Made by a program: the position numbers and the translations under genes. Shown here in pieces: positions 52,599 through 62,496 of a stretch of 64,000 nt of DNA. Numbering within the stretch: the first letter of the stretch is position 1; each line of letters opens with the position of its first letter. A model generated the notes under the pieces. The model made no database searches. It was not told the origin of the DNA and worked only from the letters and a program-made list of their open reading frames with translations. The DNA is from Pseudomonas thivervalensis (GTDB taxonomy: Bacteria > Pseudomonadota > Gammaproteobacteria > Pseudomonadales > Pseudomonadaceae): contig NZ_LHVE01000020.1 in the NCBI RefSeq assembly GCF_001269655.1, positions 744,001 through 808,000 of the forward strand, read 5' to 3'.

Positions 52599-53603
52599 TC
52601 AGCTCAGCTCGCCACACAGGTCCAGCTCTACCAGCCGCCGAACCTCTTCCACCGGCAGCCCCGCGCCAATCAACGCCTGCAACTTGCCGAACGCGGCCTC
52701 GCGGGTCATGCCGCCGCCGGAGAGCACGCCCACGCCGCGTAAACGACTGCCAGCCTCATACACATCCAGCTCGACGCCACCTTCATGGCATTGGGTTACC
52801 GCCACGACCACTACGCCGCTGTCCCGCGCCCGCTCGAGGCTGGCGAGGAAGGCCGGGTTGTCGCTCGGCCCGGTGCCGCTGCCGTAGCACTCCAGCACCA
52901 GGCCCTGGATGCCGCTGCCCAGCAGGCCATCGAGGACTTGGGCGCTGATGCCGGGAAACAGCGGCAGCGCCGCGATGTTCGCCAGTTGCTTGGGCTGGTT
53001 GTAGTTCAACTGAACCGGCAGGGACGACGCTGGGGTGCCGCCGCCCTGGCGTTCCAGGCGCTTGAACGGATGACGACCAAAGCTACGCACTTTCGCGCAA
53101 CGGGTCGGCGCCAGCAGCTCGCCGTGGAAGTACAGGTGCACGCCCGGCGCCAGGCCCTGTCCGAGGGCGACCAGGGCGCCGCTGAGGTTTTCCCAGGCGT
53201 CACTGTCGGTCACGCCGGCGGGCAGCATCGAGCCGGTGAAGCAGACCCGCGCATGCAGGCCCAGCAGTTGGAAGCTCATTGCCGCCGCGCTGTAGGCCAG
53301 GGTGTCGGTGCCGTGCAGGATCAACACACTGTCGCAGCCCTGCACATCCACGGCGTCGACCACCGCTTCGCGCAGTTGCTGCCAATAGGCCGGGGTCATG
53401 TTGGCGCTGTCGATCAGCGGCGTCATTTCCCGGAAGCGCCATTGCGGTATGACGAGTTCGGGCTGGCTGTGCAGGTAATCGCGCATCCGCGCTTCGAAAC
53501 CGGATGCCGGGGCCAGGCCGTGGGCGCTGGCCTGCATGCCGATGGTGCCGCCGGTGTAGAGCACCATGACGTGCTGGGCGGCAGGGTAGGTCAAGGAATT
53601 CAT
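52599..53603 (-). CDS. ansA: Type I asparaginase
   Basis: AnsA hydrolyses L-asparagine to aspartate and ammonia in the cytoplasm. The 334-residue protein has both active-site threonine motifs, YTGGTIGM near residue 16-23 and HGTDTLAYSA near 97-106, and the lysine in the second half. No signal peptide is present, fitting the type I form. The ATG at 53603 follows GGAGAACAACC and overlaps the stop of a possible 21-29-residue peptide. AspA, encoded upstream, can convert its product to fumarate. Confidence 0.92.
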   Translation of the reverse strand: MNSLTYPAAQHVMVLYTGGTIGMQASAHGLAPASGFEARMRDYLHSQPELVIPQWRFREMTPLIDSANMTPAYWQQLREAVVDAVDVQGCDSVLILHGTDTLAYSAAAMSFQLLGLHARVCFTGSMLPAGVTDSDAWENLSGALVALGQGLAPGVHLYFHGELLAPTRCAKVRSFGRHPFKRLERQGGGTPASSLPVQLNYNQPKQLANIAALPLFPGISAQVLDGLLGSGIQGLVLECYGSGTGPSDNPAFLASLERARDSGVVVVAVTQCHEGGVELDVYEAGSRLRGVGVLSGGGMTREAAFGKLQALIGAGLPVEEVRRLVELDLCGELS

Positions 53604-53689
53604 GGTTGTTCTCCGAGGACGAAAACGGCGGCTTGGGTCAGCCGCCACAACATAAGGCCGAGCATGACGCCGACCTTACGCTGTGTCAC
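53600..53689 (-). CDS. Possible leader peptide overlapping ansA
   Basis: A small frame ends with TGA overlapping the ansA ATG (ATGA). From GTG at 53689 it gives 29 residues; from an ATG at 53665, after AAGG, it gives 21 residues, MLGLMLWRLTQAAVFVLGEQ plus P. The product is hydrophobic, and the ansA Shine-Dalgarno lies inside its last codons. It may couple translation or be a short membrane peptide. Without comparison to relatives it remains uncertain. Confidence 0.35.
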   Translation of the reverse strand: MTQRKVGVMLGLMLWRLTQAAVFVLGEQP

Positions 53690-53690
53690 G

Positions 53691-53719
53691 CCGGGCGCAG
53701 GGGGTGCGCCCGGTTTTTT
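53691..53719 (+). terminator. Terminator on the plus strand between AGCS gene and ansA
   Basis: The stem CCGGGCGCA/TGCGCCCGG with loop GGGGG is followed by TTTTTT on the plus strand. No gene of the plus strand ends here; the minus-strand side carries no T-run. Together with two upstream hairpins (53627-53646 and 53653-53678) it may be the end of a small antisense RNA. Confidence 0.55.
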
Positions 53720-53735
53720 ACGAACAGCCTGCCGA

Positions 53736-55187
53736 TCAGCGTTGCGCTGCGGCCACGCCAGCAGTCGCGGCGTCAGGTTTGGCAACCGGCGCCGACGGGG
53801 TGGCTGGCCACGCCTTGCGGTCCAGGTCCAGGTCCGGGAACTTGCTGGAGTCGAACACTGGAACCTTGATGCCGGCCGAACGCTGGTCATCGTAGTCACG
53901 CAGGATGCGCATGCCGACCTTGAACAGCAGGAACAGCGCGATCAGGTTCACGAACGCCAGCAGGGTCATGGTGATGTCGGCGAACGCGAACACGGTGCCG
54001 AGGTTCTCGATGGCGCCCCAGAAAATCAGGACCAGGACCAGGGCGCGGTAGCCCATCAGGACCTTGCGATTGTCACCGATCATGAAGCGCAGGTTGTTCT
54101 CGCCCAGGTAGTAGTTGTAGAGGATCGAGGTGAACACGAACAACGACAGGGCCACGGAGATGAATATCCGGCCCCAGTCACCCACGACGGCCGCCAGGGA
54201 GTTCTGGGTCAGGGCAATGCCGTCGCCTTCGAAGCCTGGGGTGTAGAAGCCCGACAGCAGGATCAGCAGCGCGGTGCAGGTGCAGATCACGAAGGTGTCC
54301 AGGAACACGCTGAACGCCTGGACTACGCCCTGGGCGACCGGGTGCTCGACCGACGCGACGGCGGCAACGTTAGGTGCACTGCCCAGGCCGGCTTCGTTGG
54401 CGAACACGCCACGCTTGACGCCCATGACGATGGCGCTGCCGATCAGGCCGCCGAAGGCCTGGTCCAGGCCGAAGGCGCTCTTGACGATGGTCACCAGCAT
54501 GCCCGGTACATGTTCGAACTGCAGCACGATCACATAGAGGGTCACGGCGATGTACGCCAGGGTCTTGACCGGTACCAGCAGGTCGGCAACCTTGGCGATG
54601 CGCTTGATCCCACCGATGAACACCAGGCCCAGCAGCACCGCCAGGCCCAGGCCCGTGTAGGTGGTGTCAAAGCCGAAGGCGTTGTTCAGGGAGTGGGTGA
54701 CCGCGTGGGCTTGCAGGCCGTTGAAGGCGAAGCCGAAGGTCACCAGCAGCAGGAATGCCATGATCATGCCCAACCAGCGTTTCTGCAGGCCGTGCTGGAT
54801 GTAATAGGACGGGCCGCCACGGTACTGGCCTTCGGCGTCGCAGCGCTTGTAGAGCTGGCCGAGGGAGCATTCGAAGAAGCTGCTGGACATGCCGACCAGG
54901 GCGGTCACCCACATCCAGAACACCGCACCGGGACCACCGAGGGTCACGGCGATGCCGACACCGGCGATGTTGCCCGCGCCGACACGGCCGGCCAGGCTGA
55001 GCATCAGGGCCTGGAAGGAGCTGAGCTGGTCAGTGCTGCTTTTCAGGCTGTCACGGAACACCGTGAACATGTGGAAGAAGTGACGGAACTGGACGAAACG
55101 CGAGCGGATCGTGAAGTAGCCACCGAGCCCGACAATGAGCACGATCAGCACTTTCCCTGATAGGAAGTCGTTGATGACTTCGAGCAT
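53736..55187 (-). CDS. Alanine/glycine:cation symporter (AGCS family)
   Basis: The 483-residue membrane protein has about eleven helices and the AGCS signatures LSLAGRVGAGNIAGVG (near residue 63-78), GGPGAVFWMWVTALVGM and GVFANEAGLGSAPNVAA (near 270). It takes up alanine, glycine or related amino acids with Na+ or H+. I chose the ATG at 55187, which follows AGGAATACTC. A place between aspA and ansA on the same strand suggests a link to amide and aspartate use, but hairpins between the genes argue for separate transcripts. Confidence 0.92.
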   Translation of the reverse strand: MLEVINDFLSGKVLIVLIVGLGGYFTIRSRFVQFRHFFHMFTVFRDSLKSSTDQLSSFQALMLSLAGRVGAGNIAGVGIAVTLGGPGAVFWMWVTALVGMSSSFFECSLGQLYKRCDAEGQYRGGPSYYIQHGLQKRWLGMIMAFLLLVTFGFAFNGLQAHAVTHSLNNAFGFDTTYTGLGLAVLLGLVFIGGIKRIAKVADLLVPVKTLAYIAVTLYVIVLQFEHVPGMLVTIVKSAFGLDQAFGGLIGSAIVMGVKRGVFANEAGLGSAPNVAAVASVEHPVAQGVVQAFSVFLDTFVICTCTALLILLSGFYTPGFEGDGIALTQNSLAAVVGDWGRIFISVALSLFVFTSILYNYYLGENNLRFMIGDNRKVLMGYRALVLVLIFWGAIENLGTVFAFADITMTLLAFVNLIALFLLFKVGMRILRDYDDQRSAGIKVPVFDSSKFPDLDLDRKAWPATPSAPVAKPDAATAGVAAAQR

Positions 55188-55471
55188 GAGTATTCCTCGC
55201 TGTTTTTTGTTTAAGCAAATGCTGGCCATTTGGAAACATCGCGTTACATCAGTCGGCGCGCGGCACGACAGATGCGGCGATTTTTCGTCCCGGTCCATTT
55301 TCGCGGGTTTGTTATTAGTTCGGTTTTCGCATGTTTAAAGGTCTCGTTGCGGACGACCGCTCATGCGAAGAGGGGCGGCACTATACCTATCAGTGCGGTG
55401 CCCGTCTGCACAGTTGTGGTGCGTCCGACGAAGCGGACCCTTTGAAACACCTGGCCTTGTGGTCAGGTTCT

Positions 55472-55560
55472 TGTGGGGGTGAGCCTGCTCGCGTTGGCTG
55501 GCGACGCGGTTTACAACGGGCAGCGCATCGTCGTTTATCGCGAGCAGGTTCCTTCCCACA
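55472..55560. repeat. REP pair between AGCS gene and aspA
   Basis: The arms TGTGGGGGTGAGCCTGCTCG and CGAGCAGGTTCCTTCCCACA are inverted but carry several mismatches, so this is a decayed member of the family. It lies after the aspA terminator. Confidence 0.7.
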
Positions 55561-55596
55561 GGTTCGGTCATCCTTGGCAGCTATCAATTAAAAAAA

Positions 55597-55621
55597 GGGC
55601 TTGGGGAAGATCCCCAAGCCC
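55597..55621 (-). terminator. Intrinsic terminator of aspA
   Basis: On the minus strand the stem GGGCTTGGGG/CCCCAAGCCC is followed by a T-run (complement of 55588-55596). It lies 55 bp after the aspA stop, so aspA is probably transcribed alone. Confidence 0.9.
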
Positions 55622-55675
55622 TCAAAAGGTGAGAGGTGTCTAGTCCCTCGACCTGGTGAGCGGTGGCCGTGTCGA

Positions 55676-57100
<1,425 letters not shown>

Positions 57101-57280
57101 GACGGAAATCATCTCGATAAGGACCCGGTCTGAGCCGGAACGCTGTGGATCCTAGGCTCTCGTGAAAAATAGGGCCAATGCTGTTAAACACTGGCCTATG
57201 CATATTCGGCATAATGCCGGTGTGACGCCGACGGTGCGGCGAACGTGTGACCTGTTTTGGTGCGTGTAGGGGAGGCGGTG

Positions 57281-58198
57281 ATGAATCTTGAAAGCAAATG
57301 GCTTGAGGACTTCAGTGCCTTGGCCGCTACTCGCAGTTTTTCCCAGGCGGCCGAGCGGCGCTTCGTGACGCAACCGGCGTTCAGCCGGCGAATCCGCAGC
57401 CTCGAGGCAGCGTTGGGGCTGACCCTGGTCAACCGCTCCCGTACGCCCGTCGAGCTGACGGCGGCGGGGCAATTGTTCCTGGTGACGGCGCGGACGGTGG
57501 TCGAGCAACTGGGCGAAGTGCTGCGCCATTTGCATCACCTGGAAGGCGGGCAGGGCGAAGTCATCCAAGTGGCCGCTGCCCACTCCCTGGCGCTGGGCTT
57601 CTTCCCACGCTGGATCGCGCAACTGCGCAACGAAGGGATGAACATCGCCACGCGCCTGGTGGCGACCAACGTCGGCGACGCGGTCCACGCCTTGCGAGAA
57701 GGCGGCTGCGACTTGATGCTGGCCTTCTACGATCCGGATTCGGCCATGCAGATGGACCCGGAAATCTTCCCGTCGCTGCACCTGGGCCAGACCGAAATGC
57801 TCCCGGTGTGCGCCGCCGATGCCAACGGCAACCCGCTGTTCGACCTTGAAGGCGAGGCGAGCGTGCCGTTGCTGGCCTACAGTGCCGGGGCGTTCCTCGG
57901 GCGTTCGGTCAACCAGTTGTTGCGCCAGCGGGCGCTGCGGTTCACCACGATCTACGAAACGGCCATGGCCGACAGCCTGAAAAGCATGGCCCTGGAAGGC
58001 CTGGGCATCGCCTGGGTACCGCACCTGAGCGTACGTGCCGAACTGGCCCGGGGCGAACTGGTGATCTGCGGCGGCACGCAATGGCACGTGCCCCTGGAGA
58101 TCCGCCTGTACCGCTGCGCCCTGGTGCGCAAGGCCAATGTGCGGTTGCTGTGGCGCAAGCTTGAAGGCGGTGTGGCGCAGGGTGCTATCGGATCTTGA
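57281..58198 (+). CDS. LysR-type regulator divergent from aspA
   Basis: The 305-residue protein has an N-terminal LysR helix-turn-helix (SFSQAAERRFVTQPAFSRRI, residues about 20-39) and a substrate-binding domain from about 90 with IQVAAAHSLALGFFP and EGLGIAWVPHLSV. GGGGAGG precedes the ATG at 57281. The same regulator is divergent from aspA and upstream of purE in P. aeruginosa (PA5428-like). The regulated genes are inferred to be aspA and itself. Confidence 0.9.
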   Translation: MNLESKWLEDFSALAATRSFSQAAERRFVTQPAFSRRIRSLEAALGLTLVNRSRTPVELTAAGQLFLVTARTVVEQLGEVLRHLHHLEGGQGEVIQVAAAHSLALGFFPRWIAQLRNEGMNIATRLVATNVGDAVHALREGGCDLMLAFYDPDSAMQMDPEIFPSLHLGQTEMLPVCAADANGNPLFDLEGEASVPLLAYSAGAFLGRSVNQLLRQRALRFTTIYETAMADSLKSMALEGLGIAWVPHLSVRAELARGELVICGGTQWHVPLEIRLYRCALVRKANVRLLWRKLEGGVAQGAIGS

Positions 58199-58298
58199 GT
58201 CCAACGCAGTCCCCTTTGTGGGATTTGTAGTGTTCCGGCGCTGACCTGCGAGTCAATAAAACCGCCACTTCTCGCCAAATGACAGATGGTCGGCGAAA

Positions 58299-58313
58299 GT
58301 GCGTTTAACGCAC
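58299..58313. promoter_or_regulatory. Palindromic candidate operator upstream of purE
   Basis: GTGCGTTTAACGCAC is a perfect 15-bp palindrome. It overlaps the -35 side of the only clear -10 box (58323), a place where a repressor would block RNA polymerase. Confidence 0.45.
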
Positions 58314-58322
58314 CATTTTCGG

Positions 58323-58328
58323 TATACT
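58323..58328 (+). promoter_or_regulatory. Candidate -10 box (TATACT) of purE
   Basis: TATACT differs from the sigma-70 consensus at one position. A -35 box about 17 bp upstream is weak and lies within the palindrome, so activation or derepression may be needed. The start point would be near 58335. Confidence 0.45.
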
Positions 58329-58366
58329 GCCCGGCCTTCGGTCGGTTCGCCCGGCCATCATTCGTA

Positions 58367-58407
58367 CAACAAGCCACGCCGGTTTCCTGCGTGGCTTGTT
58401 GTTTTTT
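58367..58407 (+). terminator. Terminator-like hairpin in the purE leader
   Basis: A perfect 13-bp stem CAACAAGCCACGC/GCGTGGCTTGTTG with loop CGGTTTCCT is followed by TTTTTT. It lies between the candidate promoter and purE, 38 bp before the ATG. It may be the terminator of the LysR transcript or an attenuator of purE-purK. Confidence 0.8.
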
Positions 58408-58445
58408 GACGCGCCTGCGGGCGCCCAGAGAGAAGAGGCACGACG

Positions 58446-58937
58446 ATGAGTGCACTGGTTGGCGTGATCATGGGCTCCAAGTCCGATTGGTCCACCCTTA
58501 GCCACACCGCCGATATGCTGGAAAAGCTCGGCATCCCTTACGAGGTGAAAGTGGTCTCTGCCCACCGCACCCCGGACCTGCTGTTCCAGTACGCCGAAGA
58601 GGCCGAGGCGCGTGGCATCGAGGTGATTATCGCCGGTGCCGGTGGCGCGGCCCACTTGCCGGGCATGTGCGCGGCCAAGACCCACCTGCCGGTGCTGGGC
58701 GTGCCGGTCCAGTCGTCGATGCTCTCGGGCGTCGATTCGTTGCTGTCGATCGTGCAGATGCCGGCAGGCATCCCGGTCGCGACCCTGGCCATCGGCAAGG
58801 CCGGCGCGATCAACGCGGCCCTGCTGTCGGCGAGCATCCTGGGCGCCAAGCATCCACAATTTCATACCGTGCTGAAAAAATTCCGCGCTGAGCAGACGGA
58901 CAGCGTCCTGGACAATCCAGACCCACGCATTGCCTGA
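58446..58937 (+). CDS. purE: N5-carboxyaminoimidazole ribonucleotide mutase
   Basis: PurE converts N5-CAIR to CAIR in purine synthesis. The 163-residue protein has the class I motifs GVIMGSKSDW (about 6-15), SAHRTPDLL (about 39-47) and GAGGAAHLPGM (about 66-76) with the catalytic histidine. It is 12 bp upstream of purK, which makes its substrate, so the two are one operon. A terminator-like hairpin precedes it. Confidence 0.97.
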   Translation: MSALVGVIMGSKSDWSTLSHTADMLEKLGIPYEVKVVSAHRTPDLLFQYAEEAEARGIEVIIAGAGGAAHLPGMCAAKTHLPVLGVPVQSSMLSGVDSLLSIVQMPAGIPVATLAIGKAGAINAALLSASILGAKHPQFHTVLKKFRAEQTDSVLDNPDPRIA

Positions 58938-58949
58938 GGTTGTTGACGA

Positions 58950-60035
58950 ATGAAGATCGGTGTAATCGGTGGCGGCCAGTTGGGTCGCATGTTGGCCCTG
59001 GCAGGTACGCCGCTGGGGATGAACTTCGCTTTCCTGGACCCGGCGCCGGACGCCTGTGCCGCAGCGCTGGGTGAACACCTGCGGGCCGATTACGGCGACC
59101 AGGATCACCTGCGCCAGTTGGCCGATGAAGTCGACCTGGTGACCTTCGAATTCGAAAGCGTCCCGGCCGAAACCGTGGCCTTCCTGTCCCAGTTCGTCCC
59201 GGTCTACCCGAGCGCCGAAGCCTTGCGGATCGCCCGTGACCGCTGGTTCGAAAAGAACATGTTCAAGGACCTGGGCATCCCGACGCCGGCCTTCGCCGAC
59301 ATCCAGTCCCAGGCCGACCTGGACGCCGCGGTCGCGGCCATCGGCCTGCCCGCCGTGCTCAAGACCCGTACCCTGGGTTATGACGGCAAGGGCCAGAAAG
59401 TCCTGCGCAAGCCGGAAGATGTGGCCGGTACGTTCGCCGAGCTCGGCAGCGTCGCCTGCCTGCTGGAAGGCTTCGTGCCGTTCACTGGGGAAGTCTCGCT
59501 GATCGCCGTGCGTGCCCGCGACGGTGAAATCCGCTTCTACCCGCTGGTGCACAACACCCACAAGGACGGCATCCTCAAGTTGTCCGTCGCCAGCACCGAT
59601 CACCCGTTGCAGGCCTTGGCCGAAGACTATTCCAGCCGGGTGCTCAAGCAGCTCGACTATGTCGGCGTGATGGCGTTCGAGTTCTTTGAAGTGGACGGCG
59701 GCCTCAAGGCCAACGAAATCGCACCGCGGGTCCACAACTCCGGGCATTGGACCACCGAAGGCGCCGAGTGCAGCCAGTTCGAAAACCACCTGCGGGCGGT
59801 GGCCGGGCTGCCGCTGGGGTCGACCGCCAAGGTCGGTGAGAGCGCGATGCTCAACTTCATCGGCAAGGTGCCGGACACCGAGAAAGTCCTGTCGATCGCC
59901 GACTGCCATCTGCATCACTATGGCAAGGCGTTCAAGGTCGGGCGCAAGGTCGGTCACGCCAACCTGCGCTGCGCTGACCGGGCCACGTTGGCCCAGCAGA
60001 TCATCAAGGTCGAGACGCTGATCGCCGAACAATAA
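58950..60035 (+). CDS. purK: N5-carboxyaminoimidazole ribonucleotide synthetase
   Basis: PurK joins AIR, bicarbonate and ATP to N5-CAIR. The 361-residue ATP-grasp protein has the N-terminal IGVIGGGQLGRMLA, the ATP-binding loop RTLGYDGKGQKVL near residue 147-159, EGFVPFTGEVSLI and the metal-binding ANEIAPRVHNSGHWT near 253-267. The length is normal. It ends the purEK operon; a stem TGCCAAAG/CTTTGGCA at 60087-60112 follows. Confidence 0.97.
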   Translation: MKIGVIGGGQLGRMLALAGTPLGMNFAFLDPAPDACAAALGEHLRADYGDQDHLRQLADEVDLVTFEFESVPAETVAFLSQFVPVYPSAEALRIARDRWFEKNMFKDLGIPTPAFADIQSQADLDAAVAAIGLPAVLKTRTLGYDGKGQKVLRKPEDVAGTFAELGSVACLLEGFVPFTGEVSLIAVRARDGEIRFYPLVHNTHKDGILKLSVASTDHPLQALAEDYSSRVLKQLDYVGVMAFEFFEVDGGLKANEIAPRVHNSGHWTTEGAECSQFENHLRAVAGLPLGSTAKVGESAMLNFIGKVPDTEKVLSIADCHLHHYGKAFKVGRKVGHANLRCADRATLAQQIIKVETLIAEQ

Positions 60036-60137
60036 TCTGGAACGGCGGTGGAACCATTCGTCGGCTAACCTCTCTCATGGCTAAGTGCCAAAGTCTGTCC
60101 AGGCTTTGGCATCGCTATTCAACCAGAGGGGAATGCC

Positions 60138-60383
60138 ATGGGAATCATCGGAACCATTTTTATCGGCTTGATCGTTGGCCTGCTGGCACGCTTCCTGAAA
60201 CCGGGCGATGACAGCATGGGCTGGATCATGACCATCCTGCTCGGTATCGGCGGTTCGTTGGCAGCCACTTACGGCGGCCAGGCCCTGGGCATCTACCAGG
60301 CCGGCCAAGGCGCGGGCTTTATCGGGGCCCTGGTGGGCGCGATCGTGCTGCTGGTGATCTACGGCCTGATCAAAAGAAACTGA
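60138..60383 (+). CDS. GlsB/YeaQ/YmgE family membrane protein
   Basis: The 81-residue protein has three hydrophobic helices with many glycines (IIGTIFIGLIVGLLARF, WIMTILLGIGGSLA, GAIVLLVIYGLI) and the family segment FLKPGDDSMGW. The family is linked to stress and is called transglycosylase-associated, without known activity. GAGGGG precedes the ATG. It is monocistronic. Confidence 0.88.
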   Translation: MGIIGTIFIGLIVGLLARFLKPGDDSMGWIMTILLGIGGSLAATYGGQALGIYQAGQGAGFIGALVGAIVLLVIYGLIKRN

Positions 60384-60396
60384 TTAAACCTGATAA

Positions 60397-60427
60397 AGCC
60401 CTCTCTGCGCGGCGCACAGAGAGGGCT
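60397..60427. terminator. Hairpin after the GlsB-like gene
   Basis: AGCCCTCTCTG and CAGAGAGGGCT form a perfect 11-bp stem. The T-run is only short and only on the minus strand, so it may be a weak terminator or an mRNA end stabiliser. Confidence 0.45.
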
Positions 60428-60470
60428 AAACTGCCCGGCGTTCCATCCCCACTCATTGCCGAGCCCTTTC

Positions 60471-61007
60471 ATGCGCCGTCTAGTGTTGACCCTTCTTCTG
60501 CTGGGCAGTGGCCTGGCCCATGCCGCCGAGCTGCCGGAAACCGACTGGCTGGAACTGATGCCCAAGTCGGACCAGAAAGCCCTCGAGGCCATGCCCGAGA
60601 TCGACCACAATTCCCCGGAAGCCAACGGCACCTTCACCGAAAAAGGCGGCTTGAAGCAAAGCAAAGGCTTGCCGGCGGTGATGTATTCGACCAAGACCGT
60701 GGCGTCGATGAACGACAAGCACATCCGCATCGGCGGTTACCCGGTGCCGCTGGAAACCGACGCCAAGGGCCGCAGCACGCTGTTTTTCCTGGTGCCCTAC
60801 CCCGGCGCCTGTATCCACGTCCCGCCACCGCCGCCTAATCAGTTGGTGTTGGTTCGCTATCCCAAGGGCCTGAAGCTGGACGACATCTATACACCGCTGT
60901 GGGTGACCGGCACGCTGAAGATCGAAAAGGTCGACAATGACCTGGCGAGCGCGGCGTATGCGCTGGAGGCGGAGAAGGTGAGGGTGGTGCAGGAGGCGGA
61001 TTTGTAG
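60471..61007 (+). CDS. Secreted DUF3299 protein
   Basis: The 178-residue product has a Sec signal peptide (about 1-18, ending LAHA) and the DUF3299 domain with DWLELMP near the start, RIGGYPVPLE and LVPYPGACIHVPPPPPNQ, read as PYPGACIHVPPPPPNQ. The family is periplasmic and partly linked to metal transport systems; no reaction is known. I chose the ATG at 60471, where the signal peptide begins. Confidence 0.85.
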   Translation: MRRLVLTLLLLGSGLAHAAELPETDWLELMPKSDQKALEAMPEIDHNSPEANGTFTEKGGLKQSKGLPAVMYSTKTVASMNDKHIRIGGYPVPLETDAKGRSTLFFLVPYPGACIHVPPPPPNQLVLVRYPKGLKLDDIYTPLWVTGTLKIEKVDNDLASAAYALEAEKVRVVQEADL

Positions 61008-61024
61008 GCCTGACACGAGCCCAC

Positions 61025-61114
61025 TGTGGGAGCGAGCCTGCTCGCGATATCGGTGTATCAGTCAATGAAAATATTGACTGTCAGTCCGCTATCGCGAGCA
61101 GGCTCGCTCCCACA
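61025..61114. repeat. REP pair between convergent genes
   Basis: The arms TGTGGGAGCGAGCCTGCTCG and CGAGCAGGCTCGCTCCCACA enclose a spacer with its own stem (CAGTCAAT/ATTGACTG). It lies between the 3' ends of the DUF3299 gene and the mutarotase gene. Confidence 0.85.
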
Positions 61115-61134
61115 TGGGGATTTTTCAGTGTGGC

Positions 61135-62034
61135 TTAGAGCGGTTTGCTGCGGATGCTCACGCCCAGGGTATGGCTGGCTTCTGGCAACAACGTCACCAC
61201 ATCATCCATCACATTTGCCGTCTCGATGCACAGCATGTGCTGCCAGCCATCGTCGGCCATGTCGCTGAAGGCCTTGGCGCGTTCGGTCCAGGGGTTCCAG
61301 ATCACCGCCGAGCGCGAACCGCTGCTGGTCAGTTCGATCCGTCGTTCCCACTGTGGGTCAAGGATGCTCAGCGTCGGCGGGGTGTCGAGGTAGATACGGT
61401 CGGTCTCGCCGGCAAAGTTCAGGTTGCCGGCCTGGGTGTGGGTGTTCCAGTCGTCCAGGGTCTCGATGTAGCTCAAGCCATCGACGCCTTCGACCAGCAC
61501 GTTGCGTACGTCGCTCACGGCGAAGTAGCTGTGCAACGCCTGGCTGAGGCTGACGGTTTCGCTGCCACGGTTATGGCTGGTGAGGCGGATGTGCAGTTGC
61601 TCGTCCATCACGATGGTCAGCGTCAGGTCGACCTGGTGGGGCCAGCCCGCCAGGCCGTTTTCGGGGTAGGGCAGCACGAACTCGATTTTCAGGCTTTCGC
61701 CTTCGGCTTCGATGCCCTTCAATTCCCAATCCATCGCCCGCACCAGGCCGTGGGCAGTGGCCGGGTCATTGCTTACGCGCATGGCCTGTACGCTGTCGGG
61801 GTTGCGGGTCAGGTTGCCAAACCACGGCCAGCACACCGGCACGCCTGCGCGGATGCTTTTGCCGGCCTTGAACGTGGCCTGGTCGTTGAGCCAGATCAGG
61901 GGCGGCTGGCCGTCCACTTGATAGCTGAGGATGTGCGCGCCTTGCTGGGCGACCAGCAACTCGGCCTGGCCGTGGCGGATGCGCCAGGCGTTCAGTTCAT
62001 CCAGTTTGACCGCGTCGACGTTGGGCGTAGGCAT
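61135..62034 (-). CDS. D-hexose-6-phosphate mutarotase
   Basis: The 299-residue protein is an aldose 1-epimerase-like enzyme (YeaD group) that interconverts anomers of hexose 6-phosphates. Family segments are GVPVCWPWFGNL (near residue 75-86), SNDPATAHGLVRAMDW with the conserved histidine, and IWNPWTERAKAFSDM near the C-terminus. I chose the ATG at 62034 (MPTPNVDAVKL), which gives the usual size; an upstream start would add 11 residues. It is 57 bp downstream of the thioesterase gene. Confidence 0.9.
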   Translation of the reverse strand: MPTPNVDAVKLDELNAWRIRHGQAELLVAQQGAHILSYQVDGQPPLIWLNDQATFKAGKSIRAGVPVCWPWFGNLTRNPDSVQAMRVSNDPATAHGLVRAMDWELKGIEAEGESLKIEFVLPYPENGLAGWPHQVDLTLTIVMDEQLHIRLTSHNRGSETVSLSQALHSYFAVSDVRNVLVEGVDGLSYIETLDDWNTHTQAGNLNFAGETDRIYLDTPPTLSILDPQWERRIELTSSGSRSAVIWNPWTERAKAFSDMADDGWQHMLCIETANVMDDVVTLLPEASHTLGVSIRSKPL

Positions 62035-62091
62035 GTTGCAAATCTCGTTCGGTAACAGGGACTGCAATGGACCGCAAAACGGCCGCCGTGT

Positions 62092-62496
62092 TTAACGGGC
62101 GCGCGGCGGAACCGAGCGGGTACGACCGCTGCCGTCGATGGCGACGAAGACGAATACCGCCTCGGTCACCTTGCGCCATTCACTGGACAGCGGGTCGTCG
62201 CTCCAGACCTCGACCATCATCTGGATCGAGCTGCGGCCGATTTCCAGCGCCTGGGTATAGAACGACAACTGCGCACCCACCGCCACCGGGACCAGGAACG
62301 CCATGCGATCGATCGCCACGGTAGCCACGCGTCCGCCGGCCACTTTGCTGGCCATGGCGGTGCCGGCCAAGTCCATCTGGGACACCAGCCAGCCGCCGAA
62401 AATATCGCCGAAGCCGTTGGTCTCCCGTGGGAGCGCGGTGATTTGCAGGGCCAGGTCGCCTTGCGGGATGGGATCTTCTTGTTCGAGCTCTATCAT
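62092..62496 (-). CDS. Acyl-CoA thioesterase, YciA-like
   Basis: The 134-residue hot-dog fold protein has the YciA/BFIT motifs TNGFGDIFGGWLVSQMDLAG (about 27-46) with the catalytic aspartate, ATVAIDRMAF and a C-terminal VFVAIDG. It hydrolyses short- to long-chain acyl-CoAs in the cytoplasm; the family usually forms a hexamer. The short C-terminal tail (RTRSVPPRAR) is basic. It may be co-transcribed with the mutarotase gene. Confidence 0.92.
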   Translation of the reverse strand: MIELEQEDPIPQGDLALQITALPRETNGFGDIFGGWLVSQMDLAGTAMASKVAGGRVATVAIDRMAFLVPVAVGAQLSFYTQALEIGRSSIQMMVEVWSDDPLSSEWRKVTEAVFVFVAIDGSGRTRSVPPRAR

